Assembly (NCBI RefSeq): GCF_030462585.1
Contig: NZ_JASMRU010000004.1
Span: 55,707 to 106,291, forward strand
Direction of reading: 5' to 3'
Length of the DNA: 50,585 bases
Origin: Pseudomonas sp. CAN1
GTDB taxonomy: Bacteria > Pseudomonadota > Gammaproteobacteria > Pseudomonadales > Pseudomonadaceae
The position numbers and the translations under genes are program-made. The notes beneath the pieces are model-generated. The model made no database searches and had not been told where the DNA came from. It saw nothing but the letters and a program-made list of their open reading frames with translations. How positions within the stretch are numbered: position 1 is the first letter of the stretch; each line of letters begins with the position of its first letter. This document shows positions 32,487-40,901 of this stretch, piece after piece.

Positions 32487-34385
32487 ATGTCTCGACTACC
32501 GGTCATCGTTGGTTTTGGTGGATATAACGCGGCTGGCCGCAGTTCCTTCCACCACGGGTTCCGCCGCACCGTCCTCGAATCCATGGAGCCCGCCGCCCGC
32601 CAGGAAACCCTCGCCGGCCTCGCGGTGATGATGAAGCTGGTCAAGGCAGCCGAGGGCAAGTTCCAGGACAACGAAGGCAACGCCATCGACCTGGCGGCCA
32701 TCGAACAGCGTTTCGGCGAGCAGATTCGCCAGTCCACCCTGATCCGCCGCATCGAACTGCAATACCTCGACGTCGACGCCGCGCATTGCCACAAGAGCCT
32801 GACCGTCAGCGCCGCCGGCGCCCCAATGACCTTCACCAGCCTGCGCAAGCAACTGCCCGAGCCGCTGCCGGCCAACTGGTCGGTGGAAGAACTCGAAGGC
32901 GGCGAAGTCCGCGTGATCCTGCACGACAGCTGCGAATTCAAGGTCGACAGCTACCGCGCGCTGCCGGTGAAGTCCGCCGGCCAGCTGCCTACCGGCTTCG
33001 AGCCGGGCGAGCTGTACAACTCGCGCTTCCACCCGCGTGGCCTGCAGATGTCCGTGGTCGCCGCCACCGACGCGGTGCGCTCCACCGGCATCGACTGGCA
33101 GACCATCTGCAATGCCGTGCAGCCCGACGAGATCGCCGTGTTCTCCAGCAGCATCATGAGCCAGCTGGACGAGAACGGCTTCGGCGGCCTGCTGCAATCG
33201 CGCCTGCGCGGCCACCGCGTATCGGCCAAGCAGCTGCCATTGGGCTTCAACAGCATGCCCACCGACTTCATCAACGCCTATGTGCTGGGCAGCGTTGGCA
33301 TGACCGGCAGCGTCACCGGCGCCTGTGCCACCTTCCTCTACAACCTGCAGAAAGGCATCGACGTCATCACCACCGGCCAGGCCCGCGTGGCCATCGTCGG
33401 CAACGCTGAAGCGCCGATCACCTCCGAGATCATCGAGGGCTACGCCGCCATGGGCGCGCTGGCCACCGAGGAAGGCCTGCGCCACATCGAAGGCCGCGAC
33501 GACGTCGACTTCCGCCGCGCCAGCCGCCCGTTCGGCGACAACTGCGGCTTCTCCCTGGCCGAGTCCGCGCAGTACGTCGTGCTGATGGACGACGAGCTGG
33601 CCCTGGAACTGGGCGCCGACATCCACGGCTCGGTGCCGGACGTGTTCATCAACGCCGATGGCTTCAAGAAGTCCATCTCCGCGCCCGGCCCGGGCAACTA
33701 CCTGACCATGGCCAAGGCCGTGGCCGCCGCCGCGCAGATCGTTGGCGAGAAGAGCGTGCGCCAGCACAGCTTCGTCCACGCCCACGGCTCCAGCACCCCG
33801 GCCAACCGCGTCACCGAATCGGAAATCCTCGACCGCGTCGCCACCGCCTTCGGTATCGACGGCTGGCCGGTTACCGCGGTGAAGGCCTTCGTCGGCCACT
33901 CCCTGGCCACTGCCAGCGCCGACCAGATGATCTCCGCCCTGGGCACCTTCCGCTACGGCGTCATCCCCGGCATCAAGACCGTCGACAAGTTCGCCGACGA
34001 CGTCTTCAAGGACCACATCGCGCTGTCCAACAGCGATGTGCGCCGCGACGACCTGGAAGTCTGCTTCATCAACTCCAAGGGCTTCGGCGGCAACAACGCC
34101 ACCGGCGTGCTGCTTTCCCCCGCCGTTACCGAGAAGATGCTGCGCAAGCGCCATGGCGACGCCGCCTTCGCCGACTACCAGAGCCGCCGCGAAGCCACCC
34201 GCACCGCTGCCCGTCAGTACGACGAAGCCGCGACCCAAGGGCGTTTCGAGATCATCTACAACTTCGGCAACGATATGATCGACGAGCAGGCCATCGAGAT
34301 CAGCGACCAGGGCATCCAGGTGCCAGGCTTCAGCCAGACCATTGCCTACAAGAAGGACCAACGCTTCAGCGACATGCTCGACTGA
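32487..34385 (+). CDS. fabY: Beta-ketoacyl-ACP synthase FabY
   Basis: 632 aa, much longer than FabB or FabF. It is the size and position of P. aeruginosa PA5174 (FabY), which starts fatty acid synthesis by condensing acetyl-CoA with malonyl-ACP in place of FabH. The KAS I/II-type triad is visible: Cys in VTGACATFLYNLQKG (about residue 280), His in HAHGSSTPANRV, and His in KAFVGHSLATASADQM. FGGNNATGVLLSP near the C-terminus is also typical. GGAG lies ten bases before ATG 32487. It is transcribed alone between the arc terminator and its own strong terminator. Fatty acid start-up is thus covered here separately from the specialised KAS III at 20813. Confidence 0.92.
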   Translation: MSRLPVIVGFGGYNAAGRSSFHHGFRRTVLESMEPAARQETLAGLAVMMKLVKAAEGKFQDNEGNAIDLAAIEQRFGEQIRQSTLIRRIELQYLDVDAAHCHKSLTVSAAGAPMTFTSLRKQLPEPLPANWSVEELEGGEVRVILHDSCEFKVDSYRALPVKSAGQLPTGFEPGELYNSRFHPRGLQMSVVAATDAVRSTGIDWQTICNAVQPDEIAVFSSSIMSQLDENGFGGLLQSRLRGHRVSAKQLPLGFNSMPTDFINAYVLGSVGMTGSVTGACATFLYNLQKGIDVITTGQARVAIVGNAEAPITSEIIEGYAAMGALATEEGLRHIEGRDDVDFRRASRPFGDNCGFSLAESAQYVVLMDDELALELGADIHGSVPDVFINADGFKKSISAPGPGNYLTMAKAVAAAAQIVGEKSVRQHSFVHAHGSSTPANRVTESEILDRVATAFGIDGWPVTAVKAFVGHSLATASADQMISALGTFRYGVIPGIKTVDKFADDVFKDHIALSNSDVRRDDLEVCFINSKGFGGNNATGVLLSPAVTEKMLRKRHGDAAFADYQSRREATRTAARQYDEAATQGRFEIIYNFGNDMIDEQAIEISDQGIQVPGFSQTIAYKKDQRFSDMLD

Positions 34386-34400
34386 TCGCCGACGTTGAAC

Positions 34401-34430
34401 GAAAAAGCCGGGCAGATGCCCGGCTTTTTC
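34401..34430. terminator. Terminator of fabY
   Basis: 13-bp stem GAAAAAGCCGGGC/GCCCGGCTTTTTC around AGAT. Symmetric A and T flanks make it potentially bidirectional. Confidence 0.92.
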
Positions 34431-34464
34431 ATGTCCAACCATTCACTTCGCGCCTGGCAGGCGC

Positions 34465-34591
34465 TGTAGGAGCGAGCTTGCTCGCGAACCGCTCAACACC
34501 AACCTCTCCGGTGACTCCGTTCGCGAGCAAGCTCGCTCCTACAAGGACGCGGCAAACCCCGCCGGCTGCGTAGGAGCGGATTCATCCGCGA
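34465..34591. repeat. REP cluster (REPIN-like pair plus a third variant)
   Basis: TGTAGGAGCGAGCTTGCTCG and its tail CGAAC at 34465-34489 is repeated inverted at 34519-34543. A diverged copy GTAGGAGCGGATTCATCCGC follows at 34570-34589. Each unit folds on its own, and the first two form a long hairpin. This is a common Pseudomonas REP family. The cluster separates two blocks that are far apart in PAO1, from memory of gene order. Confidence 0.9.
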
Positions 34592-34620
34592 TAGCTAACC
34601 GCCGCGCCGACGGCCGCAGG

Positions 34621-35499
34621 TCAATACGTCCCCTGCCCCACACCCAGCTCAAGAATGCTGCTCTTCAGGTTCTCGAAGTCGTACTCGGTCAGCCCGACGT
34701 AATCCAGCACCACCGCGCGCACGCTTTCCCACTCGTGGTCCTCGCTCTGGTTGCCCAGCACGCGGTAGGAGCCACAGATGTGTTCGGCCATCTTGAGGAT
34801 CGCCAGCAGGTTCTTCAGCTGGGTATCGCGGGAGTTGTCCTCGCTGAAGATCGACAGCGCGTTGTGGTGGTTGGCGATGGCCTCACAGACGTGCTCCGGC
34901 AGGCGCCAGGAGCGCGCGGTGAAGTAACCCACCACCGCATGGTTGGTGTTCAGCACGCGGTTCTCGGTGTCCACCACGCGGCGCTCGTCGCTGGCGCTGG
35001 CGTAGGCCTCCTCCAGCACCGCCATGTAGTGCGGGAAGCGCTTGAGCATCAGCGGAATGCCGCAGTTGTGGAACAGCCCCAGCGCGTAGGCCTCGTCCAC
35101 TGACTCGTAACCGATGCGCTTGGCCAGGGTCAGGCAGCTCATGGCCACGTCCTGGGCGGTGTCCCAGAAGCGGTTGAGGGTGACGATGGTGGCGTCGGTC
35201 ATCTCGCCCTTGATCGACTGGGCGTTGATCAGGTTGATCACCGAGCGGCTGCCCAGCAGGTTCACCGCGCGCTGGATCGAGGTGATGCGGTTGGCCAGGC
35301 CGAAGAACGGCGAGTTCACCAGTTTCAGCAGCGCGCCGGACAGCCCCGGGTCCTGGCTGATCAGCTTGGCGATCGCCTTCAGGTCCGGGTTGGGCATGAA
35401 CTGCTCCATCTGCAGGTCAACCATGATCTGCGGCTGCGGCGGCACGCTGATGCCCTGCAGGGCCTGACGGATCTGTTCGGCGGAGAGTTCTTGGGACAT
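34621..35499 (-). CDS. HDOD domain protein
   Basis: 292 aa, ATG 35499. The HDOD domain covers about residues 15-215: SQDPGLSGALLKLVNSPFFG and ITSIQRAVNLLGSRSVINLI are the family's opening marks, and the degenerate HD region follows with GLFHNCGIPLML. HDOD proteins act in signalling, motility and stress control without the metal-dependent hydrolysis of true HD domains. No output domain is attached. It is divergent from the PfpI-like gene with 136 bases between the starts. The frame stays open upstream across the neighbour, but that part is only its antisense. Confidence 0.9.
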   Translation of the reverse strand: MSQELSAEQIRQALQGISVPPQPQIMVDLQMEQFMPNPDLKAIAKLISQDPGLSGALLKLVNSPFFGLANRITSIQRAVNLLGSRSVINLINAQSIKGEMTDATIVTLNRFWDTAQDVAMSCLTLAKRIGYESVDEAYALGLFHNCGIPLMLKRFPHYMAVLEEAYASASDERRVVDTENRVLNTNHAVVGYFTARSWRLPEHVCEAIANHHNALSIFSEDNSRDTQLKNLLAILKMAEHICGSYRVLGNQSEDHEWESVRAVVLDYVGLTEYDFENLKSSILELGVGQGTY

Positions 35500-35635
35500 G
35501 GGGCGCGCTGGCAAAGTTGACGGGGCGCACAGTTTACCCAGAGCCGAGGCTTCTGGAACTGCTGCTTTTGATTGAACTTTCATCGGCGGCTGTGTCGGAA
35601 CCTTTACACCCAGCGGACGAAATGGGAGACAAGCC

Positions 35636-36175
35636 ATGAGCCACACACTCAAAGGCAAGACCATCGCCATCCTGGTCACCGACGGTTTCGAACAGGTGGA
35701 ACTGACCGGCCCGCGCGACGCCCTGAAAGAGGCCGGCGCCAAGGTGAAAATCCTCTCCGGCAGCAAGGACAAGGTGCGCGGCTGGAACCACGACCAGCCG
35801 GCGGACAACTTCAAGGTCGACGGCACCTTCGAGACGGCGCGCATCGACGAGTACGACGCAGTGCTACTGCCGGGCGGGGTGATCAATTCCGACCAGATAC
35901 GCAACCTGCCCAAGGCCCAGGAGATCGTGCAGAAGGCCAGCGAGGCCGGCAAACCCATCGCGGTGATCTGCCACGGCGCCTGGCTGCTGGTCTCCGCCGG
36001 GCTGGTGAAGGGCAAGACCCTGACCAGCTGGAACTCGCTCAAGGACGACATCAACAACGCCGGCGGCCACTGGGTCGACCGCCAGGTGGTCAAGGACGGG
36101 TTGCTGATCAGCAGCCGCAAGCCTGACGACCTGCCCGCCTTCAACAAGCAGCTGATCGAAACCCTGGCCGCCTGA
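35636..36175 (+). CDS. pfpI: DJ-1/PfpI-family protein
   Basis: 179 aa of the class I glutamine amidotransferase-like fold, matching PfpI in length. TIAILVTDGFEQVELTGPRD opens the domain with the conserved Glu, and the nucleophile elbow is AVICHGAWLLVSAG with Cys next to His. Members act as proteases, chaperones or deglycases; P. aeruginosa pfpI (PA0355) affects stress resistance. The exact reaction cannot be read from sequence. GGGAGA precedes the ATG. The next gene, rlmI, starts 88 bases downstream on the same strand with its own TATAAT-like element at 36229-36234. Confidence 0.9.
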   Translation: MSHTLKGKTIAILVTDGFEQVELTGPRDALKEAGAKVKILSGSKDKVRGWNHDQPADNFKVDGTFETARIDEYDAVLLPGGVINSDQIRNLPKAQEIVQKASEAGKPIAVICHGAWLLVSAGLVKGKTLTSWNSLKDDINNAGGHWVDRQVVKDGLLISSRKPDDLPAFNKQLIETLAA

Positions 36176-36263
36176 GCACCACCGATCAAAAGCCCGTGCG
36201 CCGCGCTCCGGCGGCGCACGTCGCTGCGCTATAATCCCGCTCTTTTTGCCGGAGCCCTTCCCC

Positions 36264-37460
36264 ATGACCCTGCCCAGCCTGCGTCTGAAAGCCAACGCCG
36301 AGCGCCGCCTGCGCGCCGGCCACCTGTGGGTCTACAGCAACGAGGTGGACGTTGCCGCCACCCCGCTGAACGGATTCGGCGCCGGCGAGCAGGCCATCCT
36401 CGAAATGGCCAACGGCAAGCCGCTGGGCATCGTCGCGATGAGCCCGAACAACCTCATCTGCGCCCGCCTTATTTCCCGCGATACCAAGCACGTTCTCGAC
36501 AAATCCCTGCTGGTTCACCGCCTGAACGTCGCCCTGAGCCTGCGCGACCGGCTGTTCGACAAGCCCTTCTACCGCCTGGTCTACGGCGACTCCGACCTGC
36601 TGCCGGGCCTGGTAGTGGACCGTTTCGGCGACGTGCTGGTCGTCCAGCTCGCCTCGGCGACCATGGAAAAGCACCGCGACGACGTGCTCGCCGCCCTGCT
36701 GCAGGTGCTCAAGCCCAGCGCCGTGCTGTGGAAGAACGATTCCAGCGCCCGTGATGCCGAAGGCCTGGAGCGCTACGTGGCGAACGCCTACGGCGAAGTC
36801 CCGGAATGGGTAGCCCTGGAAGAGAACGGCGTGAAGTTCGAAGCCCCGGTGCTGGCCGGCCAGAAGACCGGCTGGTTCTACGACCACCGCATGAACCGCG
36901 CCCGCCTGCAGCCCTACGTGCAGGGCAAGCGCGTGCTCGACCTGTTCAGCTACATCGGCGGCTGGGGCATCCAGGCCGCGGCCTTCGGCGCCAGCGAAGT
37001 GATGTGCGTCGATGCCTCCGGTTTCGCCCTCGACGGCGTCGAGCGCAACGCCACGCTGAACGGCCTCGCCGAGAAAGTCGCCTGCGTGGAAGGTGACGTG
37101 TTCGACGCCCTGCGCGAGCTGAAGGCCGCCGACGAGCGCTTCGACGTGATCGTTGCCGACCCGCCCGCCTTCATCAAGCGCAAGAAGGACCTGAAGAACG
37201 GCGAGGCCGCGTACCGCCGCCTCAACGAACAGGCCATGCGCCTGCTGTCCAAGGACGGCGTTCTGGTCAGCGCTTCCTGCTCCATGCACCTGCCCGAGGA
37301 CGACCTGCAGAACATCCTGCTGGGCAGCGCCCGCCACCTGGACCGCAACATCCAGCTGCTCGAACGCGGCGGCCAGGGTCCGGACCACCCGGTGCACCTG
37401 GCGATCCCGGAAACCCGCTACATCAAGAGCCTGACCGTGCGCCTGCTGCCCAACGGCTAA
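36264..37460 (+). CDS. rlmI: 23S rRNA (cytosine-1962-C5) methyltransferase
   Basis: 398 aa from ATG 36264 with GGAG 9 bases upstream; the frame is open 6 codons further without value. An N-terminal PUA-type RNA-binding domain (about 1-75) includes RRLRAGHLWVYSNEV, and a central EEHEE region follows. The Rossmann methyltransferase domain has VLDLFSYIGGWGIQAA for SAM, and motif IV is VIVADPPAF. SASCSMHL supplies the Cys expected for an m5C enzyme. PAO1 PA0354 is, from memory, the positional equivalent. Confidence 0.9.
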   Translation: MTLPSLRLKANAERRLRAGHLWVYSNEVDVAATPLNGFGAGEQAILEMANGKPLGIVAMSPNNLICARLISRDTKHVLDKSLLVHRLNVALSLRDRLFDKPFYRLVYGDSDLLPGLVVDRFGDVLVVQLASATMEKHRDDVLAALLQVLKPSAVLWKNDSSARDAEGLERYVANAYGEVPEWVALEENGVKFEAPVLAGQKTGWFYDHRMNRARLQPYVQGKRVLDLFSYIGGWGIQAAAFGASEVMCVDASGFALDGVERNATLNGLAEKVACVEGDVFDALRELKAADERFDVIVADPPAFIKRKKDLKNGEAAYRRLNEQAMRLLSKDGVLVSASCSMHLPEDDLQNILLGSARHLDRNIQLLERGGQGPDHPVHLAIPETRYIKSLTVRLLPNG

Positions 37461-37475
37461 GGCACAGCGATAAGG

Positions 37476-37512
37476 AAAACGGGGCGCCTCCTGACGGGAG
37501 CGCCCCGTTTTT
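37476..37512. terminator. Terminator of rlmI
   Basis: Stem AAAACGGGGCGC/GCGCCCCGTTTT with a 12-base loop, followed by T. Confidence 0.88.
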
Positions 37513-37557
37513 CATTGCAGCCGCGGAGGGTTATGCGCCGTACGGGCCTGAAGCTGC

Positions 37558-37590
37558 GTAGGGCGCATAAAGCGGAACGCTTTATCCGCC
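37558..37590. repeat. Single palindromic repeat of a second family
   Basis: The unit runs from GTAGGGCGCATAAAGC to GCTTTATCCGCC. Its inner stem is ATAAAGCG/CGCTTTAT around GAA. It resembles a dispersed intergenic repeat of the aeruginosa-nitroreducens group, different from the REP at 34465. It abuts the 3' end of the small exported protein gene. Confidence 0.6.
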
Positions 37591-37604
37591 ACTCCGTCCT
37601 GCGA

Positions 37605-37919
37605 TTACTTCATCGGCATCAACGAATCCGCCTCGCTGATCACGGCGTTGCCGGTCTTGCGCTCGAACAGGCACAGCTCGCGGCCCGGCTTGCCCTTCAT
37701 ATGTTTCTGCGCATAGGTCCCACCAATCATCAGCGCCGTGTAGCCCACGCTGTCATCGAACAGCACCGGCGCGCCCAGCACCTTCTTGTTCTGCAGGTGA
37801 CTCAGCGCCAGGCAGGCTTCGCGTTGCTGCTTGTCCTGGGCCTGCCAGGCCGCGTCGGACGAGGCCTGCACGCTGCCGACGAAGAGTGCAGCGAGCACGG
37901 CGATGCGGGTGACTTTCAT
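37605..37919 (-). CDS. Small exported protein, unknown function
   Basis: 104 aa from ATG 37919, with GAAGGAG as ribosome site. The N-terminus is a signal peptide: basic MKVTR, a hydrophobic run and a likely cleavage after SVQA. The mature part of about 82 aa has two Cys (EACLAL and ELCLFE) that could form a disulfide. I do not recognise a family. It is a single-gene unit facing away from ilvD. Confidence 0.8.
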   Translation of the reverse strand: MKVTRIAVLAALFVGSVQASSDAAWQAQDKQQREACLALSHLQNKKVLGAPVLFDDSVGYTALMIGGTYAQKHMKGKPGRELCLFERKTGNAVISEADSLMPMK

Positions 37920-38293
37920 GGGTTGCTCCTTCAACGATTGGGATCGAAAAGCGTCAATGGCCATTCTGACCACGCCAGGGCGGCGAAAGTCTATGGCTTG
38001 TGCCGACCGCCAGCCTTTCCCTGGCGGCAAGGGCCGGCGTAGAATCCGGGGCATTCCTGCCATTTATCCCCCGGCGGGCCTGTGAGCCCCGGCCGAGCAG
38101 GCGGTGACCCCGCCAAGCCCCGCGCCGACCTCGCCCATGCAAGGCCATCTGCTGTTTGCATCCGGTGCGTACCGCGCTCACCATACGACTTAGAGTTTGC
38201 TCAAGGTCTCGCCGGCCAGCGCTACCCGCTGAACGCCGCCGCACAGAAGACCCGGATCGACTCCCACCGCGACCTGATGCGCAGGAAACCGTC

Positions 38294-40132
38294 ATGCCCG
38301 ATTACCGCTCGAAAACCTCCACCCACGGCCGCAACATGGCCGGCGCCCGCGCCCTCTGGCGTGCCACCGGGATGAAGGACGAAGACTTCAAGAAGCCGAT
38401 CATCGCCATCGCCAACTCCTTCACCCAGTTCGTGCCCGGCCACGTGCACCTGAAGGATCTGGGCCAGCTGGTCGCCCGCGAGATCGAAAAACACGGCGGC
38501 GTGGCCAAGGAATTCAACACCATCGCCGTGGACGACGGCATCGCCATGGGCCATGACGGCATGCTCTATTCCCTGCCGTCGCGCGAGATTATCGCCGACT
38601 CCGTGGAATACATGGTCAACGCCCACTGCGCCGACGCCATCGTCTGCATCTCCAACTGCGACAAGATCACCCCCGGCATGCTGATGGCCGCCCTGCGCCT
38701 GAACATCCCGGTGGTGTTCGTCTCCGGCGGCCCGATGGAAGCCGGCAAGACCAAGCTGGCCAACCACGGCCTGGACCTGGTCGACGCCATGGTCGTCGCC
38801 GCTGACGACTCCTGCTCCGACGAGAAAGTCGCCGAGTACGAGCGCAGCGCCTGCCCGACCTGCGGCTCCTGCTCCGGCATGTTCACCGCCAACTCGATGA
38901 ACTGCCTGATGGAAGCCCTCGGCCTGGCTCTGCCGGGCAACGGTTCGACCCTGGCCACCCACTCCGACCGCGAGCAGCTGTTCCTGCGCGCCGGCCGCCT
39001 GGCCGTCGAGCTGTGCCAGCGCTACTACGGCGAGAACGACGACTCGGTGCTGCCGCGCAACGTCGCCAGCTTCAAGTCGTTCGAAAACGCCATGACCCTG
39101 GACATCGCCATGGGCGGTTCGACCAACACCATCCTGCACTTGCTGGCCGCTGCCCAGGAGGCGGAGATCGCCTTCGACCTGCGCGACATCGATCGCCTGT
39201 CGCGCAAGGTGCCGCAGCTGTGCAAGGTCGCGCCGAACATCCAGAAGTACCACATGGAAGACGTGCACCGCGCCGGTGGCATCTTCTCCATCCTCGGCGA
39301 GCTGGCCCGTGGCGGCCTGCTGCACACCGACGTACCGACCGTACACAGCCCGAGCATGGCCGACGCCATCGCCGAATGGGACATCACCCAGACCCAGGAC
39401 GAGAAGGTCCACACCTTCTTCAAGGCCGGCCCCGCCGGCATCCCCACGCAAGTGGCGTTCAGCCAGAGCACCCGCTGGGACACCCTCGACGCTGACCGCG
39501 CCGAAGGCTGCATCCGCAGCGTCGAGCACGCCTATTCCCAGGAAGGCGGCCTGGCCGTGCTGTACGGCAACATCGCCCTCGACGGCTGCGTGGTGAAGAC
39601 CGCCGGCGTGGACGAATCCATCCACGTGTTCGAAGGCCGCGCGAAGATCTTCGAAAGCCAGGACGGCGCCGTGAAAGGCATCCTCGCCGACGAAGTGAAG
39701 CCGGGCGACATCGTGATCATCCGCTACGAAGGCCCGAAAGGCGGCCCGGGCATGCAGGAAATGCTGTACCCGACCAGCTACCTGAAGTCCAAGGGCCTGG
39801 GCAAGGACTGCGCCCTGCTCACCGACGGCCGCTTCTCCGGCGGTACCTCGGGCCTGTCCATCGGCCACGCCTCGCCGGAAGCGGCCGCTGGCGGCGCCAT
39901 CGGCCTGGTACAGGACGGCGACAAGGTACTGATCGACATCCCCAACCGCAGCATCAATCTGTTGGTCAGCGATGAAGAACTGGCTACCCGCCGCGCCGAG
40001 CAGGACAAGAAGGGCTGGAAGCCTGCCCAGCCGCGCGCTCGCAAGGTGAGCACCGCGCTGAAGGCCTACGCCCTGCTGGCCACCAGCGCCGACAAGGGCG
40101 CGGTGCGCGACAAGGCGCTGCTGGACGGTTGA
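38294..40132 (+). CDS. ilvD: Dihydroxy-acid dehydratase
   Basis: Fourth step of valine and isoleucine synthesis: dehydrates 2,3-dihydroxy-isovalerate and -methylvalerate. 612 aa from ATG 38294 (AGGAAA upstream). The frame is open 46 codons further, but those codons precede the conserved [20 protein letters not shown] start. Iron-sulfur ligands are in [12 protein letters not shown] and [31 protein letters not shown] is the family C-terminal signature. The gene is alone between its upstream gap and a strong terminator. Confidence 0.97.
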   Translation: MPDYRSKTSTHGRNMAGARALWRATGMKDEDFKKPIIAIANSFTQFVPGHVHLKDLGQLVAREIEKHGGVAKEFNTIAVDDGIAMGHDGMLYSLPSREIIADSVEYMVNAHCADAIVCISNCDKITPGMLMAALRLNIPVVFVSGGPMEAGKTKLANHGLDLVDAMVVAADDSCSDEKVAEYERSACPTCGSCSGMFTANSMNCLMEALGLALPGNGSTLATHSDREQLFLRAGRLAVELCQRYYGENDDSVLPRNVASFKSFENAMTLDIAMGGSTNTILHLLAAAQEAEIAFDLRDIDRLSRKVPQLCKVAPNIQKYHMEDVHRAGGIFSILGELARGGLLHTDVPTVHSPSMADAIAEWDITQTQDEKVHTFFKAGPAGIPTQVAFSQSTRWDTLDADRAEGCIRSVEHAYSQEGGLAVLYGNIALDGCVVKTAGVDESIHVFEGRAKIFESQDGAVKGILADEVKPGDIVIIRYEGPKGGPGMQEMLYPTSYLKSKGLGKDCALLTDGRFSGGTSGLSIGHASPEAAAGGAIGLVQDGDKVLIDIPNRSINLLVSDEELATRRAEQDKKGWKPAQPRARKVSTALKAYALLATSADKGAVRDKALLDG

Positions 40133-40148
40133 GTCTGGTGGTGACATG

Positions 40149-40176
40149 AAAAGCCCGGCGTAAGCCGGGCTTTTTT
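40149..40176. terminator. Terminator shared by ilvD and the convergent pilin gene
   Basis: Stem AAAAGCCCGGC/GCCGGGCTTTT around GTAA, followed by TT. Confidence 0.93.
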
Positions 40177-40188
40177 ATTGGGTGCCAA

Positions 40189-40632
40189 TCAGGACTTGGC
40201 ACATCCACCCGTCCCCGGCTTGATACCCCGTTCCTCGTTGCAGATGGTGCCCGAGACCTCCCAGATCAGGTTAGCTTTGGTGCCTGCCTTGGGCTTCAAT
40301 TCCAGCAGCAGCTCGTTGCCGTCGCTATCGGTCGCGCGAGTGGTGGTCTTGATCAGGCCGTCCTTCACCGAATAATCACCCTTGATGTTGCTGGTCTCGT
40401 CGAAATCCTTCGGAATCCCATAGGCGCCAGCATCGCACCCGGTAGTCGACCCCACCTCCGCAACACACAACCCAACAGCCGTCTTGACGCTGGAAATCTC
40501 GGCGATCGCGGCCGCCGCCTTCGAGCGCGACGAGTAATCCGAATACAGTGGCAGGGAAACCGAAGCCAGAATCCCGATGATCGCCACCACGATCATCAGC
40601 TCAATCAGGGTGAAACCTTGTTGTTTGACCAT
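40189..40632 (-). CDS. Type IVa major-type pilin, isolated from other pilus genes
   Basis: 147-aa prepilin. The six-residue leader MVKQQG is followed by [19 protein letters not shown]: the prepilin peptidase site, with the N-methylated Phe1 and Glu5. The rest is a pilin headgroup with four Cys. One pair is in the middle ([14 protein letters not shown]) and a C-terminal pair [14 protein letters not shown] forms the D-loop. This is a full PilA-like subunit rather than a short minor pilin. No pilBCD lies next to it, so assembly must come from machinery elsewhere. GAGG 9 bases before ATG 40632; no sigma-54 promoter was found upstream, unlike P. aeruginosa pilA. Confidence 0.92.
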   Translation of the reverse strand: MVKQQGFTLIELMIVVAIIGILASVSLPLYSDYSSRSKAAAAIAEISSVKTAVGLCVAEVGSTTGCDAGAYGIPKDFDETSNIKGDYSVKDGLIKTTTRATDSDGNELLLELKPKAGTKANLIWEVSGTICNEERGIKPGTGGCAKS

Positions 40633-40901
40633 CTGCGCGTACCTCAGAATTGAGCCGGAAGCCTGGATGGCTCCGGATTCACTCCAGTGAAGTCACGCAA
40701 GTGGGTTTGGACATTCGGATACGTCCGCACAGTGGGTTGAAAATTCAGCGCTTTTTTCCGGCGCGAACACTCCTGAGGTGCCGCTGCAAAGGCGCGCCGT
40801 AGGAACCTCGGCTTCCCCATTCATCCCGACTTGCCTCATGGCACTGTGCGATCCCGCCGTAGGCCAGTAAAATCGCGCTCTTTTTTCCCGGACCGCCGCC
40901 C

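Noticed and set aside
32496..34442. 648-codon open frame antisense to fabY
   Set aside because: Shadow of a GC-rich gene; composition is Gly/Ala/Val/His-rich with no motifs, while fabY on the other strand has full catalytic motifs.
35500..36219. N-terminal extension of the HDOD gene across pfpI
   Set aside because: The added codons are antisense to pfpI and not HDOD-like; ATG 35499 begins the conserved protein.
38222..40147. 641-codon open frame antisense to ilvD
   Set aside because: Same third-position GC effect; no ribosome site or domain.
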